From: Cedecea neteri
Lineage (GTDB): Bacteria; Pseudomonadota; Gammaproteobacteria; Enterobacterales; Enterobacteriaceae
Length of the DNA: 64,000 bases
Reading direction: 5' to 3'
Assembly (NCBI RefSeq): GCF_000758305.1
Contig: NZ_CP009458.1
Span: forward strand, 2,542,001-2,606,000
Shown here: positions 1 to 8,470 of the stretch, piece by piece
How positions within the stretch are numbered: the first letter of the stretch is position 1
Layout of the letters: each line of letters starts with the position of its first letter
Notes under the pieces: generated by a model
What the model was told of the DNA's origin: nothing
The model's database searches: none
Seen by the model: the letters and a program-made list of their open reading frames with translations, nothing else
Translations under genes and position numbers: made by a program

Positions 1-108
1 CGTGCAACAACGGTTATCTCCCGCGCCGCCTTTAATATGGATAAATTTGAGGCCGTGGTTGATGACAGCATTGTGATTGAGATTAGAATTCGCGCGAGGG
101 TTGGATAG
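1..108 (+). CDS. C-terminal end of an unidentified protein (partial)
   Basis: The first reading frame is open from the window edge and closes with TAG at 106-108, giving the last 35 residues of a protein that ends in an acidic/aliphatic stretch followed by an Arg-rich tail. I do not recognise the family from so short a piece. The frame could be coincidental, but codon choice looks ordinary for this genome. Confidence 0.4.
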   Translation, partial: RATTVISRAAFNMDKFEAVVDDSIVIEIRIRARVG

Positions 109-132
109 GGGTATATCTGCTGTGATAGGGCA

Positions 133-305
133 ATCCCCCCTCACCCCGGCCCTCTCCCCAAGGGGGAGAGGGGGAAAATAACAGGGCAAAGCAGTGCACA
201 ATCTATTCCCTCTCCGGAACGTACACAGGGTGAAAACAATAGTGCAGAGCAGCACACAATCTATCCCCTCTCCCTTCCAGGGAGAGGGTTAGGGTGAGGG
301 TAAAA
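133..305. repeat. CCCTCACCC-type intergenic palindromic repeats
   Basis: Two imperfect palindromes built on CCCTCACCC...CCCTCTCC / GGGAGAGGG lie at about 135-174 and 262-300. They are linked by related spacers, because the string around 'gcacaatctat' recurs about 59 bp apart. The same element type appears at 8.44-8.80 kb and 30.65-30.75 kb. It fills the gap between the partial gene and the GT20 gene; I see no gene in 109-355. Confidence 0.7.
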
Positions 306-355
306 ACCAGCCCTTCATGGAGCGTATGTGTGGCTCAGTTCCTGCCCGGAAACCA

Positions 356-1777
356 TTAATACAAATTCTGCGGCGTAAAAATCCCGTGGTGAGACGCGCG
401 GAAAGGGATCACCGTCGCAGGCGCCGGGGCAGGCTCAGCGCTCAGTGAATCAAGAAAAGCTCTGGCCCACCACTGGCTGTCGTATCTTTCCACTTTGGCC
501 ATCAGCTGCTGGTGACGGCGTTTGCGCTCGTGCAGCGGCATCGTCAGCGCGGAATAGAGCGCATGGCTTGCTTCGTTGGCATCGTAGGGATTGATCAACA
601 CCGCATCGGTCAGCTGTTCCGCCGTGCCGGTCAGGGCCGACAGCATCAGCACGCCGGGGTCTTCGGCATCCTGCGCGAGAACAAAGGCTTTTGCCTCCAG
701 GCTCATCCCCTCAGAAAGCGGGGTGAACATCGCCACGTGGGCGTTACGGTAAAACGCGTAAATCAAATCGGAATGGCACAGATGGTTGCGAATATAGTTG
801 ATGGGGTACCAGCCTGAATCCCCAAAGCGGGCGTTAATTTCCGCGCACTGGTGTTCAAGCTGGTCGCAGAGATCCCGTGCCGACCACGAATAGCCCCTTG
901 AGGCGTCAGAAATTTGCAGCAGGCTGACGTCACGCAGGTACTCTGGGTGCGTGCTCAGAAACGTTTCCATCGTATTCAGGTGGCAATGCACGCCGCTGAT
1001 ATCGCTGATCGTGTCGTTGCTGATCACTATCTGGCGAGGGTAGTTCCGCACCGCTTCGGCGTTGGTGTGCGAAAGCGGCGGCAGGGTTTTATCCACGCCG
1101 CAGGGGAAAATCCCCAGCCGGATGATGTGCCCGTTAAGCTGAATAAGATTATCCGCCAGCCGCTCCACGCGGTAAAACCGCAGCGCATAGGCGAGGAAAT
1201 TATTCACATCTCCGCTCGACTGGAAGCCGAGCAGATCGTAGCTGAATAACGCCTGCATCAGGCTGTCGTGTTCAGGCACCGATCGCAGCACATCGCCCGG
1301 TGGGAAGGGCTGATGCAGGAAGAAGCCACAGCGGTTGGTGTAGCCATCCTCTTTGAGCATCTTGCCGGTGAACAGCAGATGGTAGTCCTGCACCCAGACC
1401 AGGTCGTCAGGCTCAATTTTGGCGGTCACCCGAGCTTTCACATCATGGTTATAGTTTTTCCAGGTGGTGAAATACTCTTTTTTATAGTGGATCAGGTCCG
1501 GGCGATTATGAAAAACCGGCCACAGCACCTGATGAATATAGCCCTGGTAAAAGTTGTCATACTCGTTGGGCGTCAGCGCCCAGCTGTATTGCTGGTAGCC
1601 CGGCTGGCTGAAAAAACGCTCTTTTCTTTGCTTATTTCCTGCGGCTATTTCACCGTTCCAGCCAAACCACAGGCCCGAATGTTTCTTCATAACGGCATGA
1701 AGGACCGGAAGCAGAGGATCGCCGCGCTGCCCGCGTTCTGGTTCGCAGCGATTAGACAGCATAATAAGACGAGACAT
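356..1777 (-). CDS. Diverged GT20 protein (trehalose-6-phosphate synthase-like)
   Basis: At 473 residues it matches OtsA (474 in E. coli) along its whole length. Shared features are the MSRL..SNR start, GLWFGW, VLWP.FH.R, GFFLH.PFP and the LLGFQ block. However, the glycine loop near residue 22 (GGLAVG in OtsA) is absent. The OtsA donor-binding segment VERLDYSKG, with Arg262 and Lys267, is replaced by unrelated residues around 250-265, and the later RDGMNL becomes SEGMSL. Ordinary trehalose-6-phosphate synthesis from UDP-glucose is therefore doubtful, and a changed donor or a pseudo-glycosyltransferase role is possible. The start ATG has a GAGGTGAT ribosome site. The gene lies 41 bp after a GS-like ligase on the same strand, so the two probably form one operon. 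Confidence 0.75.
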   Translation of the reverse strand: MSRLIMLSNRCEPERGQRGDPLLPVLHAVMKKHSGLWFGWNGEIAAGNKQRKERFFSQPGYQQYSWALTPNEYDNFYQGYIHQVLWPVFHNRPDLIHYKKEYFTTWKNYNHDVKARVTAKIEPDDLVWVQDYHLLFTGKMLKEDGYTNRCGFFLHQPFPPGDVLRSVPEHDSLMQALFSYDLLGFQSSGDVNNFLAYALRFYRVERLADNLIQLNGHIIRLGIFPCGVDKTLPPLSHTNAEAVRNYPRQIVISNDTISDISGVHCHLNTMETFLSTHPEYLRDVSLLQISDASRGYSWSARDLCDQLEHQCAEINARFGDSGWYPINYIRNHLCHSDLIYAFYRNAHVAMFTPLSEGMSLEAKAFVLAQDAEDPGVLMLSALTGTAEQLTDAVLINPYDANEASHALYSALTMPLHERKRRHQQLMAKVERYDSQWWARAFLDSLSAEPAPAPATVIPFRASHHGIFTPQNLY

Positions 1778-1818
1778 ACATCACCTCAGGTTAGCTTCAG
1801 GTTGATAGTTCACGGGCG

Positions 1819-3237
1819 TTAGCGGGACAGCGCCGCTTCTTCCTGGGTCACGATAGTTTCAAACCACGCCAGTTCCGACAGTTTGTGGGTCACCCACTGG
1901 CGGGAGAACGCTTCCCCCAGGCTTTCGGTCATGTAATGGCTTTGCTGAAATTCTTCGATTGCAACGTGCTGGAACAGCGGCAGCTCAGGGGCAAACAGCG
2001 CCGAATTTTTCAGGGTATCGCTGTCGATATTTTCCAGCCCGTAAAGCATGCCGGTCAGAATGGCGGCCATCGCCAGATACGGGTTCACGTCGGCCCCGGC
2101 CAGGCGGTATTCAATGCGGCGGTTGCTGTCGTCGGAGCAGGGGATGCGCAAGGCGGCGCTGCGCTTGTTGTAGCCCCAGGAGCTGAACAGCGGCTCGTTA
2201 AGATTTTTACGCAGCCGCCTGAAAGAGTTAACGTGCGGGGCGATAACGGCCACGGCGGCGGGCATGGTTTGCAGCATCCCCGCCAGGCAGAGCTGGGTCA
2301 TTTCGTTCAGGTTTTCCGCCGGGGAGGCAAAAACGTTGTCGCCTTTACGGTCATTCAGGCTGATATGAAAATGCAGGCCGTTTCCGGCCAGGTGCGAAAA
2401 CGGCTTCGCCATAAAGTTGGCCTGATAGCCAAACTTATCGGCCACGATGCTGGTCAGGCGGCGCAGCGCCAGCACGCTTTCGCACACGCCAACGATGTCT
2501 TTGCCATGCTTCAGGTTCAGCTCAAACTGCCCGGCTTCCGCTTCGCAGACGATACCGCTCAGCGGCAGTTTCTGATCGGCGGCGGCCTGCTCCAGCGCTT
2601 CAATAAAAGCGGTGTAGTCGGAAGGGACGGGCATATAAAAACAGCCCTGGGCCGGGACGTCCTGCTGGGCTTTGCTGACCAGATAAAACTCTATTTCCGG
2701 CGCGGCGACCGGGTACAGGCCGTGGTAATGAAACTTCTGCAGGACATTTTCCAGCACCACTCTGGGTTCCAGCGCGTAGCCGCTGCCGTCGCTCTGCTTC
2801 ATGGTCAACAGCAGCTGCGCGTTGTGCTTCGGGTCGTGGGCGCAGGGCCGCAGTGTCCCCGCCACTGGCAGGCAAAGCCCGTCGGGCTCGTCGTATTCCT
2901 CGCTGGCCGATGTCTGGCTAAACGGCTTGCCCTCGTGATCCATCGCGTAAACGGACTGCGGGAAATAACAGCCGGCAGAGAGCGACAGCAGGCTGTCTAC
3001 CGCGATGCGTTTACCGCGAAAAGCCCCGTTGACGTCATTGAGGTAAATATCAACGTGCTTTGTCTCTGGGTGACGCTGCAGGTAGCGCTGCACTTCTTCG
3101 GCAAACTCTTTAGCTCGCTCCGCCGCTGGCTTTTGCCGCGCTGACTGGCCGACGGATTCTTCATTGGATGAGGCCTGCGGAAAAGCGAAAAGCGTAAAAA
3201 TATTTTTAACGAGTGAGTGGTGAATGAGTGAGTTCAT
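1819..3237 (-). CDS. Glutamine synthetase family ligase (PuuA-like)
   Basis: The 472-residue protein has the type I glutamine-synthetase fold. It resembles gamma-glutamylpolyamine synthetases such as PuuA, which join glutamate to an amine with ATP. Family residues look intact: the metal-binding EIEFYL and EAEAGQFELNL segments, the NGLHFHISL motif, NSFRRL, and the C-terminal RIEYRLAGADVNPYLA block. The first 30 residues are poorly conserved, so the start is less certain. None of the other puu genes (puuBCDEPR) is nearby. Its partner is instead the diverged GT20 gene 41 bp downstream. The substrate is unknown; an amine or amino sugar is an inference. Confidence 0.8.
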   Translation of the reverse strand: MNSLIHHSLVKNIFTLFAFPQASSNEESVGQSARQKPAAERAKEFAEEVQRYLQRHPETKHVDIYLNDVNGAFRGKRIAVDSLLSLSAGCYFPQSVYAMDHEGKPFSQTSASEEYDEPDGLCLPVAGTLRPCAHDPKHNAQLLLTMKQSDGSGYALEPRVVLENVLQKFHYHGLYPVAAPEIEFYLVSKAQQDVPAQGCFYMPVPSDYTAFIEALEQAAADQKLPLSGIVCEAEAGQFELNLKHGKDIVGVCESVLALRRLTSIVADKFGYQANFMAKPFSHLAGNGLHFHISLNDRKGDNVFASPAENLNEMTQLCLAGMLQTMPAAVAVIAPHVNSFRRLRKNLNEPLFSSWGYNKRSAALRIPCSDDSNRRIEYRLAGADVNPYLAMAAILTGMLYGLENIDSDTLKNSALFAPELPLFQHVAIEEFQQSHYMTESLGEAFSRQWVTHKLSELAWFETIVTQEEAALSR

Positions 3238-3466
3238 GGCGGTCTTTTTCTAAGCCTCTCGGCGACGAAAAGAGCATATTCACTGGCGTATAAAAAGAAG
3301 GTAAAAAAGCTCAGGAGGCGGGTAAAAAAAATATAAATGGCAATAAGTGTAGGGCTTTAGCCCGAGCGTTGAGGTGTTGATGATGGCGCTTGCGGCGGCC
3401 TGCCTGTCCAAACGAGTTCGCATATCATATACCGCTTAGTGCTTTCCCCAGCCGATTCAAACTCGG

Positions 3467-3473
3467 CTATTCT
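3467..3473 (+). promoter_or_regulatory. Possible sigma-S type -10 element of osmF
   Basis: GGCTATTCT resembles the extended -10 used by sigma-S and sits about 45 bp before the osmF start codon. E. coli osmF is RpoS dependent. No clear -35 is visible, which is usual for this sigma factor. The rest of 3238-3518 holds only a small stem (AGCCGA/TCGGCT, 3449-3467). Confidence 0.3.
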
Positions 3474-3518
3474 TTGTTTACTGCATGATTTTTAAGTAAA
3501 GAACAACGAGGAATAACT

Positions 3519-4430
3519 ATGAACATATCAACACGTTGGGGTTTGGCAGGGTTAGTGATGTTGGCGGCAGGTGCACAGGCGGCTGAACCGGTGAAAGTCG
3601 GCTCGAAAATTGACACCGAAGGATCTTTGCTCGGCAATATTATTTTGCAGGTGCTGGAAAGCCATGACGTAAAAACCGTCAACAAAGTCCAGCTCGGAAC
3701 AACCCCGGTTGTGCGCGGGGCTATTACCTCCGGTGAGCTGGATATTTACCCGGAATATACAGGCAACGGTGCGTTCTTCTTTAAAACTGAAAACGATCCG
3801 GCCTGGAAAGATGCCCAGAAGGGCTATGAAAAAGTTAAGCAACTGGATTACGACAAAAACCATCTGGTCTGGCTGACGCCGGCCCCGGCCAATAACACTT
3901 ACACCATCGCGGTACGTAAGGATTTGGCGGAGAAAAACCACCTGGTTTCCCTGGCCGACCTCAGCGAATACCTGAAAAAGGGAGGCACCTTTAAGCTTGC
4001 GGCTTCCGCCGAGTTTATCGAGCGATCCGACGCGCTGCCTGCTTTCGAAAAAGCTTACGGCTTTAAACTGGAACAAAGCCAGTTGCTTTCCCTGGCCGGC
4101 GGCGACACGGCGGTAACTATTAAAGCAGCCGCGCAGCAAACTTCCGGCGTTAATGCCGCGATGGCTTACGGCACTGACGGCCCGGTTGCGGCCCTGGGTC
4201 TGGAAACGCTCACCGACCCGAAAGGCGTGCAGGCCGTTTCTGCGCCAACCGCCGTGGTGCGTGAAGCCGTGCTGAAAGAGTACCCACAAATTGGCGACTG
4301 GTTGAAACCGGTCTTTACTTCCCTCGACCAGAAAACCCTGCAGCAGTTGAACGCGAAAATTGCAGTGGAAGGTCAGGATGCCAAAAAAGTGGCCGCTGAT
4401 TACTTAAAGCAAAAAGGTTTTGTTAAATAG
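3519..4430 (+). CDS. osmF: Osmoprotectant ABC transporter substrate-binding protein
   Basis: This is the periplasmic binding protein of the OsmF/YehWXY importer, which takes up betaine-like osmolytes (low-affinity glycine betaine in E. coli). The 303 residues begin with a cleavable signal peptide ending AQA at about residue 22, followed by the mature start EPVKVGSK.DTEG that is typical of OpuC/ProX-type proteins. The start follows a GAGGAA ribosome site. It leads the operon osmF-yehY-yehX-yehW. A strong stem-loop after the stop probably sets the binding protein at a higher level than the membrane parts. Confidence 0.93.
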   Translation: MNISTRWGLAGLVMLAAGAQAAEPVKVGSKIDTEGSLLGNIILQVLESHDVKTVNKVQLGTTPVVRGAITSGELDIYPEYTGNGAFFFKTENDPAWKDAQKGYEKVKQLDYDKNHLVWLTPAPANNTYTIAVRKDLAEKNHLVSLADLSEYLKKGGTFKLAASAEFIERSDALPAFEKAYGFKLEQSQLLSLAGGDTAVTIKAAAQQTSGVNAAMAYGTDGPVAALGLETLTDPKGVQAVSAPTAVVREAVLKEYPQIGDWLKPVFTSLDQKTLQQLNAKIAVEGQDAKKVAADYLKQKGFVK

Positions 4431-4492
4431 CCTGCTGGCGGCGTGCTTCGTGCTTCAAAGCCCGAAATGCACGTCGTTATCTGGTCTGCCTC

Positions 4493-4524
4493 AAACAGTC
4501 GAAAACGCCGGTTTTCGGCTGTTT
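4493..4524 (+). other. Intercistronic stem-loop after osmF
   Basis: AAACAG..CGAAAAC pairs with GTTTTCG.CTGTTT in the osmF-yehY gap. No uridine run follows, so mRNA processing or 3' protection is more likely than full termination. This is an inference from the fold alone. Confidence 0.55.
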
Positions 4525-4548
4525 GTCATCAATCTGCTGGAATGACGT

Positions 4549-5700
4549 TTGCTAAAAATTCATAACAGGGTACTGCTGCTGCTGGTGTTACTGCTGGCGG
4601 CCGCCTTGATGTTACTCCCGATCATCAACAACGCGCCTAACCGCCTGGTTTCCGGCGAGCCGCTGGGCATCACTCAATTGCCCGGCACGCTGCATTACTG
4701 GCTGGCGATTCCTTTTCTGATGCTGGCTGGCCTGACGCTGGCACCCGCACGCGCCCTCACTCAGCTGGTGATTATTGCCACCGGTGAACTGCTGTTTATC
4801 GGCCTGCTGTTACTGCTGGGGCACACCGCGAGCCAGCTTGCCCTTGAGGGCAGTTCCCTCGCGCGTACTTCTCCCGGCAGCGGCCTGTGGCTGATGCTGG
4901 CGGTTTGCCTGCTGCTGTGCGCCGATGCGGCTAACCGCCTCACAGCCAGCCCTTTGTGGCGGCTCTTGCTGAATCTCCAGGTCTGGGTCGTCCCCGTCGC
5001 GCTGCTGGCTACCGGCTACTTCAGCGATCTTTCGCTGATGAAGGAGTACGTCAACCGCCAGGATGTGTTTGACGATGCCCTGAGCCGCCATCTGGCCCTG
5101 CTGGCCGGTACGCTGGTTCCGGCGCTGCTGATTGGCGTCCCGCTGGGACTCCTGTGCTATCGCCGCCCGGCCTGGCAATCCGGCGTGTTTTCTCTGCTCA
5201 ACGTCATTCAGACGGTGCCGTCCGTGGCGCTGTTCGGCCTGCTTATTGCGCCGCTGGCGGGTCTTGCCGCCTGGCTGCCGTGGCTGGGGAAAATTGGCGT
5301 GAGCGGAATTGGCGTCGCGCCTGCGCTGATTGCGCTGGTGCTTTATGCGCTACTGCCGCTGGTGCGCGGCGTGGTGGCGGGTTTGCAGCAGGTGCCGCGC
5401 AACATCGTGGAAAGCGCGCTGGGCATGGGCATGTCGCGGGCGCAAATTTTCTGGCGAGCGGAAGTGCCGCTGGCGTTGCCGGTGCTGCTCCGCAGCCTGC
5501 GTGTGGTCTGCGTGCAGACTATCGGTATGGCCGTGATCGCCGCGCTGATTGGCGCGGGTGGATTTGGCTCGATTATTTTTCAGGGGCTGTTGAGCAGCGC
5601 GCTGGATCTGGTTCTGCTTGGCGTGATGCCGGTTATCGCCCTGGCGGTGATCGTCGATGCGCTGTTTAAGCTGTTTATTTCTCTGCTGGAGGCAAAATAA
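4549..5700 (+). CDS. yehY: Osmoprotectant ABC transporter permease YehY
   Basis: The 383-residue integral membrane protein has several N-terminal hydrophobic helices followed by a BPD-type permease domain. The conserved EAL/EAA loop is seen in ESALGMGMSRAQIFWRAEVPLALP near residues 290-310. It pairs with YehW to form the channel of the OsmF importer. The start is TTG, with GGA seven bases before it; a nearby ATG at 4542 is out of frame and stops quickly. The stop overlaps the yehX start (TAATG), so translation is coupled. Confidence 0.9.
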   Translation: MLKIHNRVLLLLVLLLAAALMLLPIINNAPNRLVSGEPLGITQLPGTLHYWLAIPFLMLAGLTLAPARALTQLVIIATGELLFIGLLLLLGHTASQLALEGSSLARTSPGSGLWLMLAVCLLLCADAANRLTASPLWRLLLNLQVWVVPVALLATGYFSDLSLMKEYVNRQDVFDDALSRHLALLAGTLVPALLIGVPLGLLCYRRPAWQSGVFSLLNVIQTVPSVALFGLLIAPLAGLAAWLPWLGKIGVSGIGVAPALIALVLYALLPLVRGVVAGLQQVPRNIVESALGMGMSRAQIFWRAEVPLALPVLLRSLRVVCVQTIGMAVIAALIGAGGFGSIIFQGLLSSALDLVLLGVMPVIALAVIVDALFKLFISLLEAK

Positions 5701-6647
5701 TGATCGAGTTCGATCGCGTCAGCAAATACTTCCACGGCGAAGCGGCGGTCAGTGATTTGACGCTGAACATCCGTGAAGGGCAATTCACCGTGCTGATTGG
5801 CACCTCCGGCTCAGGTAAGTCCACCACGCTGAAGATGATCAACCGGCTGGTGGAACACGACGAAGGGCGCATTCGTTTTGCCGGGGAAGAAATCCGCAGC
5901 TTTGACCCGAAAGTGCTTCGCCGCCGCATGGGCTACGCCATCCAGTCCATCGGCCTGTTCCCGCACTGGACGGTGGCGCAGAACATTGCCACGGTGCCTG
6001 AGCTGCTGAAATGGCCGAAAGCGAGGGTGGCTGAACGTATTGACGAGCTGCTGGAGTTGTTAGGCCTGGACGCCGCGCAGTTCCGCGACCGTTATCCGCA
6101 CCAGCTTTCCGGCGGGCAGCAGCAGCGCGTGGGCGTGGCCCGTGCGCTGGCGGCCGACCCCGAAGTGCTGCTGATGGACGAGCCTTTTGGGGCGTTGGAT
6201 CCGGTCACCCGCGCGACGCTGCAGCAGGAGATGATCCGCATTCATCAGCTGTTGGGGCGTACCATTGTGCTGGTGACGCACGACATTGACGAGGCTTTAA
6301 CGCTTGCCGACAACATTGTGCTGATGGACGGTGGCAAAGTTATCCAGCAGGGCACACCGCTGGAGCTGCTGACTAACCCGGCCAACGATTTTGTTCGTGA
6401 TTTCTTTGGCCGCAGCGAGCTGGGCGTCCGGCTGCTTTCGCTGCGTCACGTCGCGGACAGCATTCGCGCCGATGAGCGTCTGGAAGGTGAGCCTATCCGG
6501 GCCGACATGACGCTGCGCGAAGCGCTCTCGCTGTTTATCGACCGCCAGTGCGAAAAACTGCCGGTGGTGGATGCGCAGAATCAGCCCTGCGGCGTGCTGC
6601 ACTTTAGCGACCTGGTCAGGAGGAGAGAACATGCGCCTGCTGCGTGA
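5700..6647 (+). CDS. yehX: Osmoprotectant ABC transporter ATPase YehX
   Basis: The 315-residue ATPase energises the osmolyte importer. It has a Walker A motif (GTSGSGKST, about residues 34-42), an LSGGQQQR signature, Walker B with LLMDEPFGALD, and the switch histidine in VTHDIDEA. After about residue 240 a CBS-like region follows, as in OpuCA/ProV-type ATPases, where it senses ionic strength. Its 3' end overlaps yehW by 17 bp. Confidence 0.93.
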   Translation: MIEFDRVSKYFHGEAAVSDLTLNIREGQFTVLIGTSGSGKSTTLKMINRLVEHDEGRIRFAGEEIRSFDPKVLRRRMGYAIQSIGLFPHWTVAQNIATVPELLKWPKARVAERIDELLELLGLDAAQFRDRYPHQLSGGQQQRVGVARALAADPEVLLMDEPFGALDPVTRATLQQEMIRIHQLLGRTIVLVTHDIDEALTLADNIVLMDGGKVIQQGTPLELLTNPANDFVRDFFGRSELGVRLLSLRHVADSIRADERLEGEPIRADMTLREALSLFIDRQCEKLPVVDAQNQPCGVLHFSDLVRRREHAPAA

Positions 6648-7362
6648 TCCTCTGCTGTGGCTTATCGCACTTTTTGCTGCGCTGCTGGTGCTGCTGCCCT
6701 ACACCAGCGGGCTGTTTAGCTGGCTGTTCCCGCAGCTGACGAGGCCGATGTACCAGCAGGACAGCTTTGTCTCTCTGGCGCTGGCGCACTTAACGCTGGT
6801 GGGGATTTCCAGCGTGGTTGCGGTGGTAATTGGCGTGGGGCTGGGGATTCTGGTCACTCGTCCAGCGGGGGAGGAGTTTCGTTCGCTGGTGGAGACCATT
6901 ACCGCCGCCGGACAAACTTTTCCGCCGGTGGCCGTATTAGCCGTGGCGGTGCCGGTGATGGGGTTTGGGCAAGAGCCGGCGATCATCGCGCTGGTGATTT
7001 ACGGCCTGCTGCCGATTTTACAGGGGACGCTGGCGGGGATTGGTGCGGTGCCGGAATCCGCGCGCGAGATTGCGCTTGGCATCGGCATGAGCCGCGGGCA
7101 AATGCTGCGTAAGGTGGAACTGCCGCTCGCCGCGCCGGTCATTCTGGCGGGCATCAGGACATCGGTGATCATTAATATCGGCACCGCGACGATAGCGTCT
7201 ACCGTGGGCGCCAACACGCTGGGATCGCCGATTATTATCGGGCTAAGCGGCTTTAATACCGCCTATGTGATTCAGGGCGCGGTGCTGGTGGCGCTGGCGG
7301 CAATTGTCACTGACCGCCTGTTTGAGCGCCTCGAAAGTTACGTCACGCGCCATGCAAAATAA
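6631..7362 (+). CDS. yehW: Osmoprotectant ABC transporter permease YehW
   Basis: The 243-residue second permease of the OsmF importer is the same length as the E. coli protein. It has five to six transmembrane helices and the EAA-type loop SAREIALGIGMSRGQMLRKVELPLA. The chosen ATG has a near-ideal AGGAGGAGA ribosome site inside the end of yehX; an upstream in-frame start at 6571 has no such site. Its last 20 bp overlap the convergent small gene yohO. Confidence 0.92.
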   Translation: MRLLRDPLLWLIALFAALLVLLPYTSGLFSWLFPQLTRPMYQQDSFVSLALAHLTLVGISSVVAVVIGVGLGILVTRPAGEEFRSLVETITAAGQTFPPVAVLAVAVPVMGFGQEPAIIALVIYGLLPILQGTLAGIGAVPESAREIALGIGMSRGQMLRKVELPLAAPVILAGIRTSVIINIGTATIASTVGANTLGSPIIIGLSGFNTAYVIQGAVLVALAAIVTDRLFERLESYVTRHAK

Positions 7363-7450
7363 CGATGTAGCCGACCAGCATCACGCCGCCAATGCCGCCG
7401 ATCGCCATAACCAGCATTCCGCCCACAAGGGCCATTTTTGACAGTTTCAT
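7343..7450 (-). CDS. yohO: Small membrane protein YohO
   Basis: A 35-residue single-helix protein reads on the minus strand. It has a short basic N-terminus (MKLSK) and then a hydrophobic stretch containing GGIGGVML.GY, which matches E. coli YohO, also 35 residues and next to mlrA. Its 3' end overlaps the last 20 bp of yehW. It lies downstream of mlrA on the same strand. Its function is unknown; membrane location is predicted from the helix. Confidence 0.85.
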   Translation of the reverse strand: MKLSKMALVGGMLVMAIGGIGGVMLVGYIVILHGA

Positions 7451-7521
7451 CCGTTGCTCCGTTTGTTAACGAAGCGATTATAAAGGGAAGCGGGGTTGTT
7501 AATGAACCTTTGATTGTGGCG

Positions 7522-7552
7522 AAGAGGGAAAAAGCCGATTTTCCCTCTTTAT
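7522..7552 (+). terminator. Stem-loop terminator of the yeh operon
   Basis: GAGGGAAAA and TTTTCCCTC pair around a six-base loop and are followed by TTTAT on the plus strand. It lies between yehW and convergent mlrA and may act in both directions. Confidence 0.6.
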
Positions 7553-7557
7553 CGCCG

Positions 7558-8313
7558 TCACTCTTTAGTCTGTCTGCGTTCGATATTGCCCAGCACAAAT
7601 ACCGGCAGCCCTGCGCTACGCCATGATTCTATCTGGTCTATTTGCCGTTCTCCGGGGCAGTCACCGCACCAGACCAGCAGCGTTTGCCGGTCAAAAAGCT
7701 CCGGTTTCAGGTTGCTCAGCGAATTAGCCAGCACATCGACCCGCCAGCCTTGCTGGCTGGCAATCCACGCCGCCATCCACAGGCGCGTTGTGTCCTGCAC
7801 GTTCCAGCCCACCACTAAAGCATCTCTGCCATTTTGCTTGCGCGCGGTGGCAATACACATCGCAATGTAGTTGATCAGGGCGCCATCCAGCAGGCTAAGC
7901 AGCGCGCACAGCGCAATCTGTTGCCCGTAAAGGCGGCGACGCAGCGGAAGATAGAGATGTTGCACCAGGGTGTGCGCCGGATAGATACGCCCAATGTCGG
8001 CGATCCAAGAGCGGAGCAGGTTAGGGTTACCGCTTTGCAGATGGCGCAGCAGCGTCTCCTGTCGCTCTCCCCAGGCGTGCTCTTTTTCGCGGTTTTCGCC
8101 GCTGAGCAGCCTTTTGACTTTGCTGACCTGTACGCCTTGCTCGATCCAGGTTTGGATCTCGCGAATCCGCTCGATGTCGGCGGAGTCAAACAAGCGATGC
8201 CCGCCGTCGCTTCGCTTAGGTTTGAGCAACCCGTAACGCCGCTGCCAGGCCCGGAGGGTTACCGGATTAATATTGCAAAGCGCAGCCACTTCTCCGATGG
8301 AATAAAGCGCCAT
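7558..8313 (-). CDS. mlrA: MerR-like regulator MlrA
   Basis: The 251-residue transcription factor has an N-terminal MerR helix-turn-helix (YSIGEVAALCNINPVTLRAWQRRYG, then the wing with DGGHRLF, residues 1-45). The C-terminal sensor-like domain is typical of MlrA, which activates csgD and hence curli and biofilm genes in E. coli. The start has AGGTGA upstream. It keeps its usual place beside the osmF-yeh operon and yohO. Confidence 0.92.
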   Translation of the reverse strand: MALYSIGEVAALCNINPVTLRAWQRRYGLLKPKRSDGGHRLFDSADIERIREIQTWIEQGVQVSKVKRLLSGENREKEHAWGERQETLLRHLQSGNPNLLRSWIADIGRIYPAHTLVQHLYLPLRRRLYGQQIALCALLSLLDGALINYIAMCIATARKQNGRDALVVGWNVQDTTRLWMAAWIASQQGWRVDVLANSLSNLKPELFDRQTLLVWCGDCPGERQIDQIESWRSAGLPVFVLGNIERRQTKE

Positions 8314-8470
8314 ATCGTCACCTGATACCTTAAGGGGAGGCCCTTACTAACTGTAGTAAGTTCTGGTGAGTTTGGCTTCTTATGGTGGGATTTCTTGGGG
8401 GATTGGCGTTGTTGCTTAGTCACCTTTTGCTTTCAAATCTTCCCCTCACCCCGGCCCTCTCCCCAAAGGG

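Noticed and set aside
1885..3144. Long plus-strand open frame opposite the GS-like gene
   Set aside because: Antisense shadow of a conserved gene in GC-rich DNA; composition (His/Gln/Arg-rich) is typical of such shadows.
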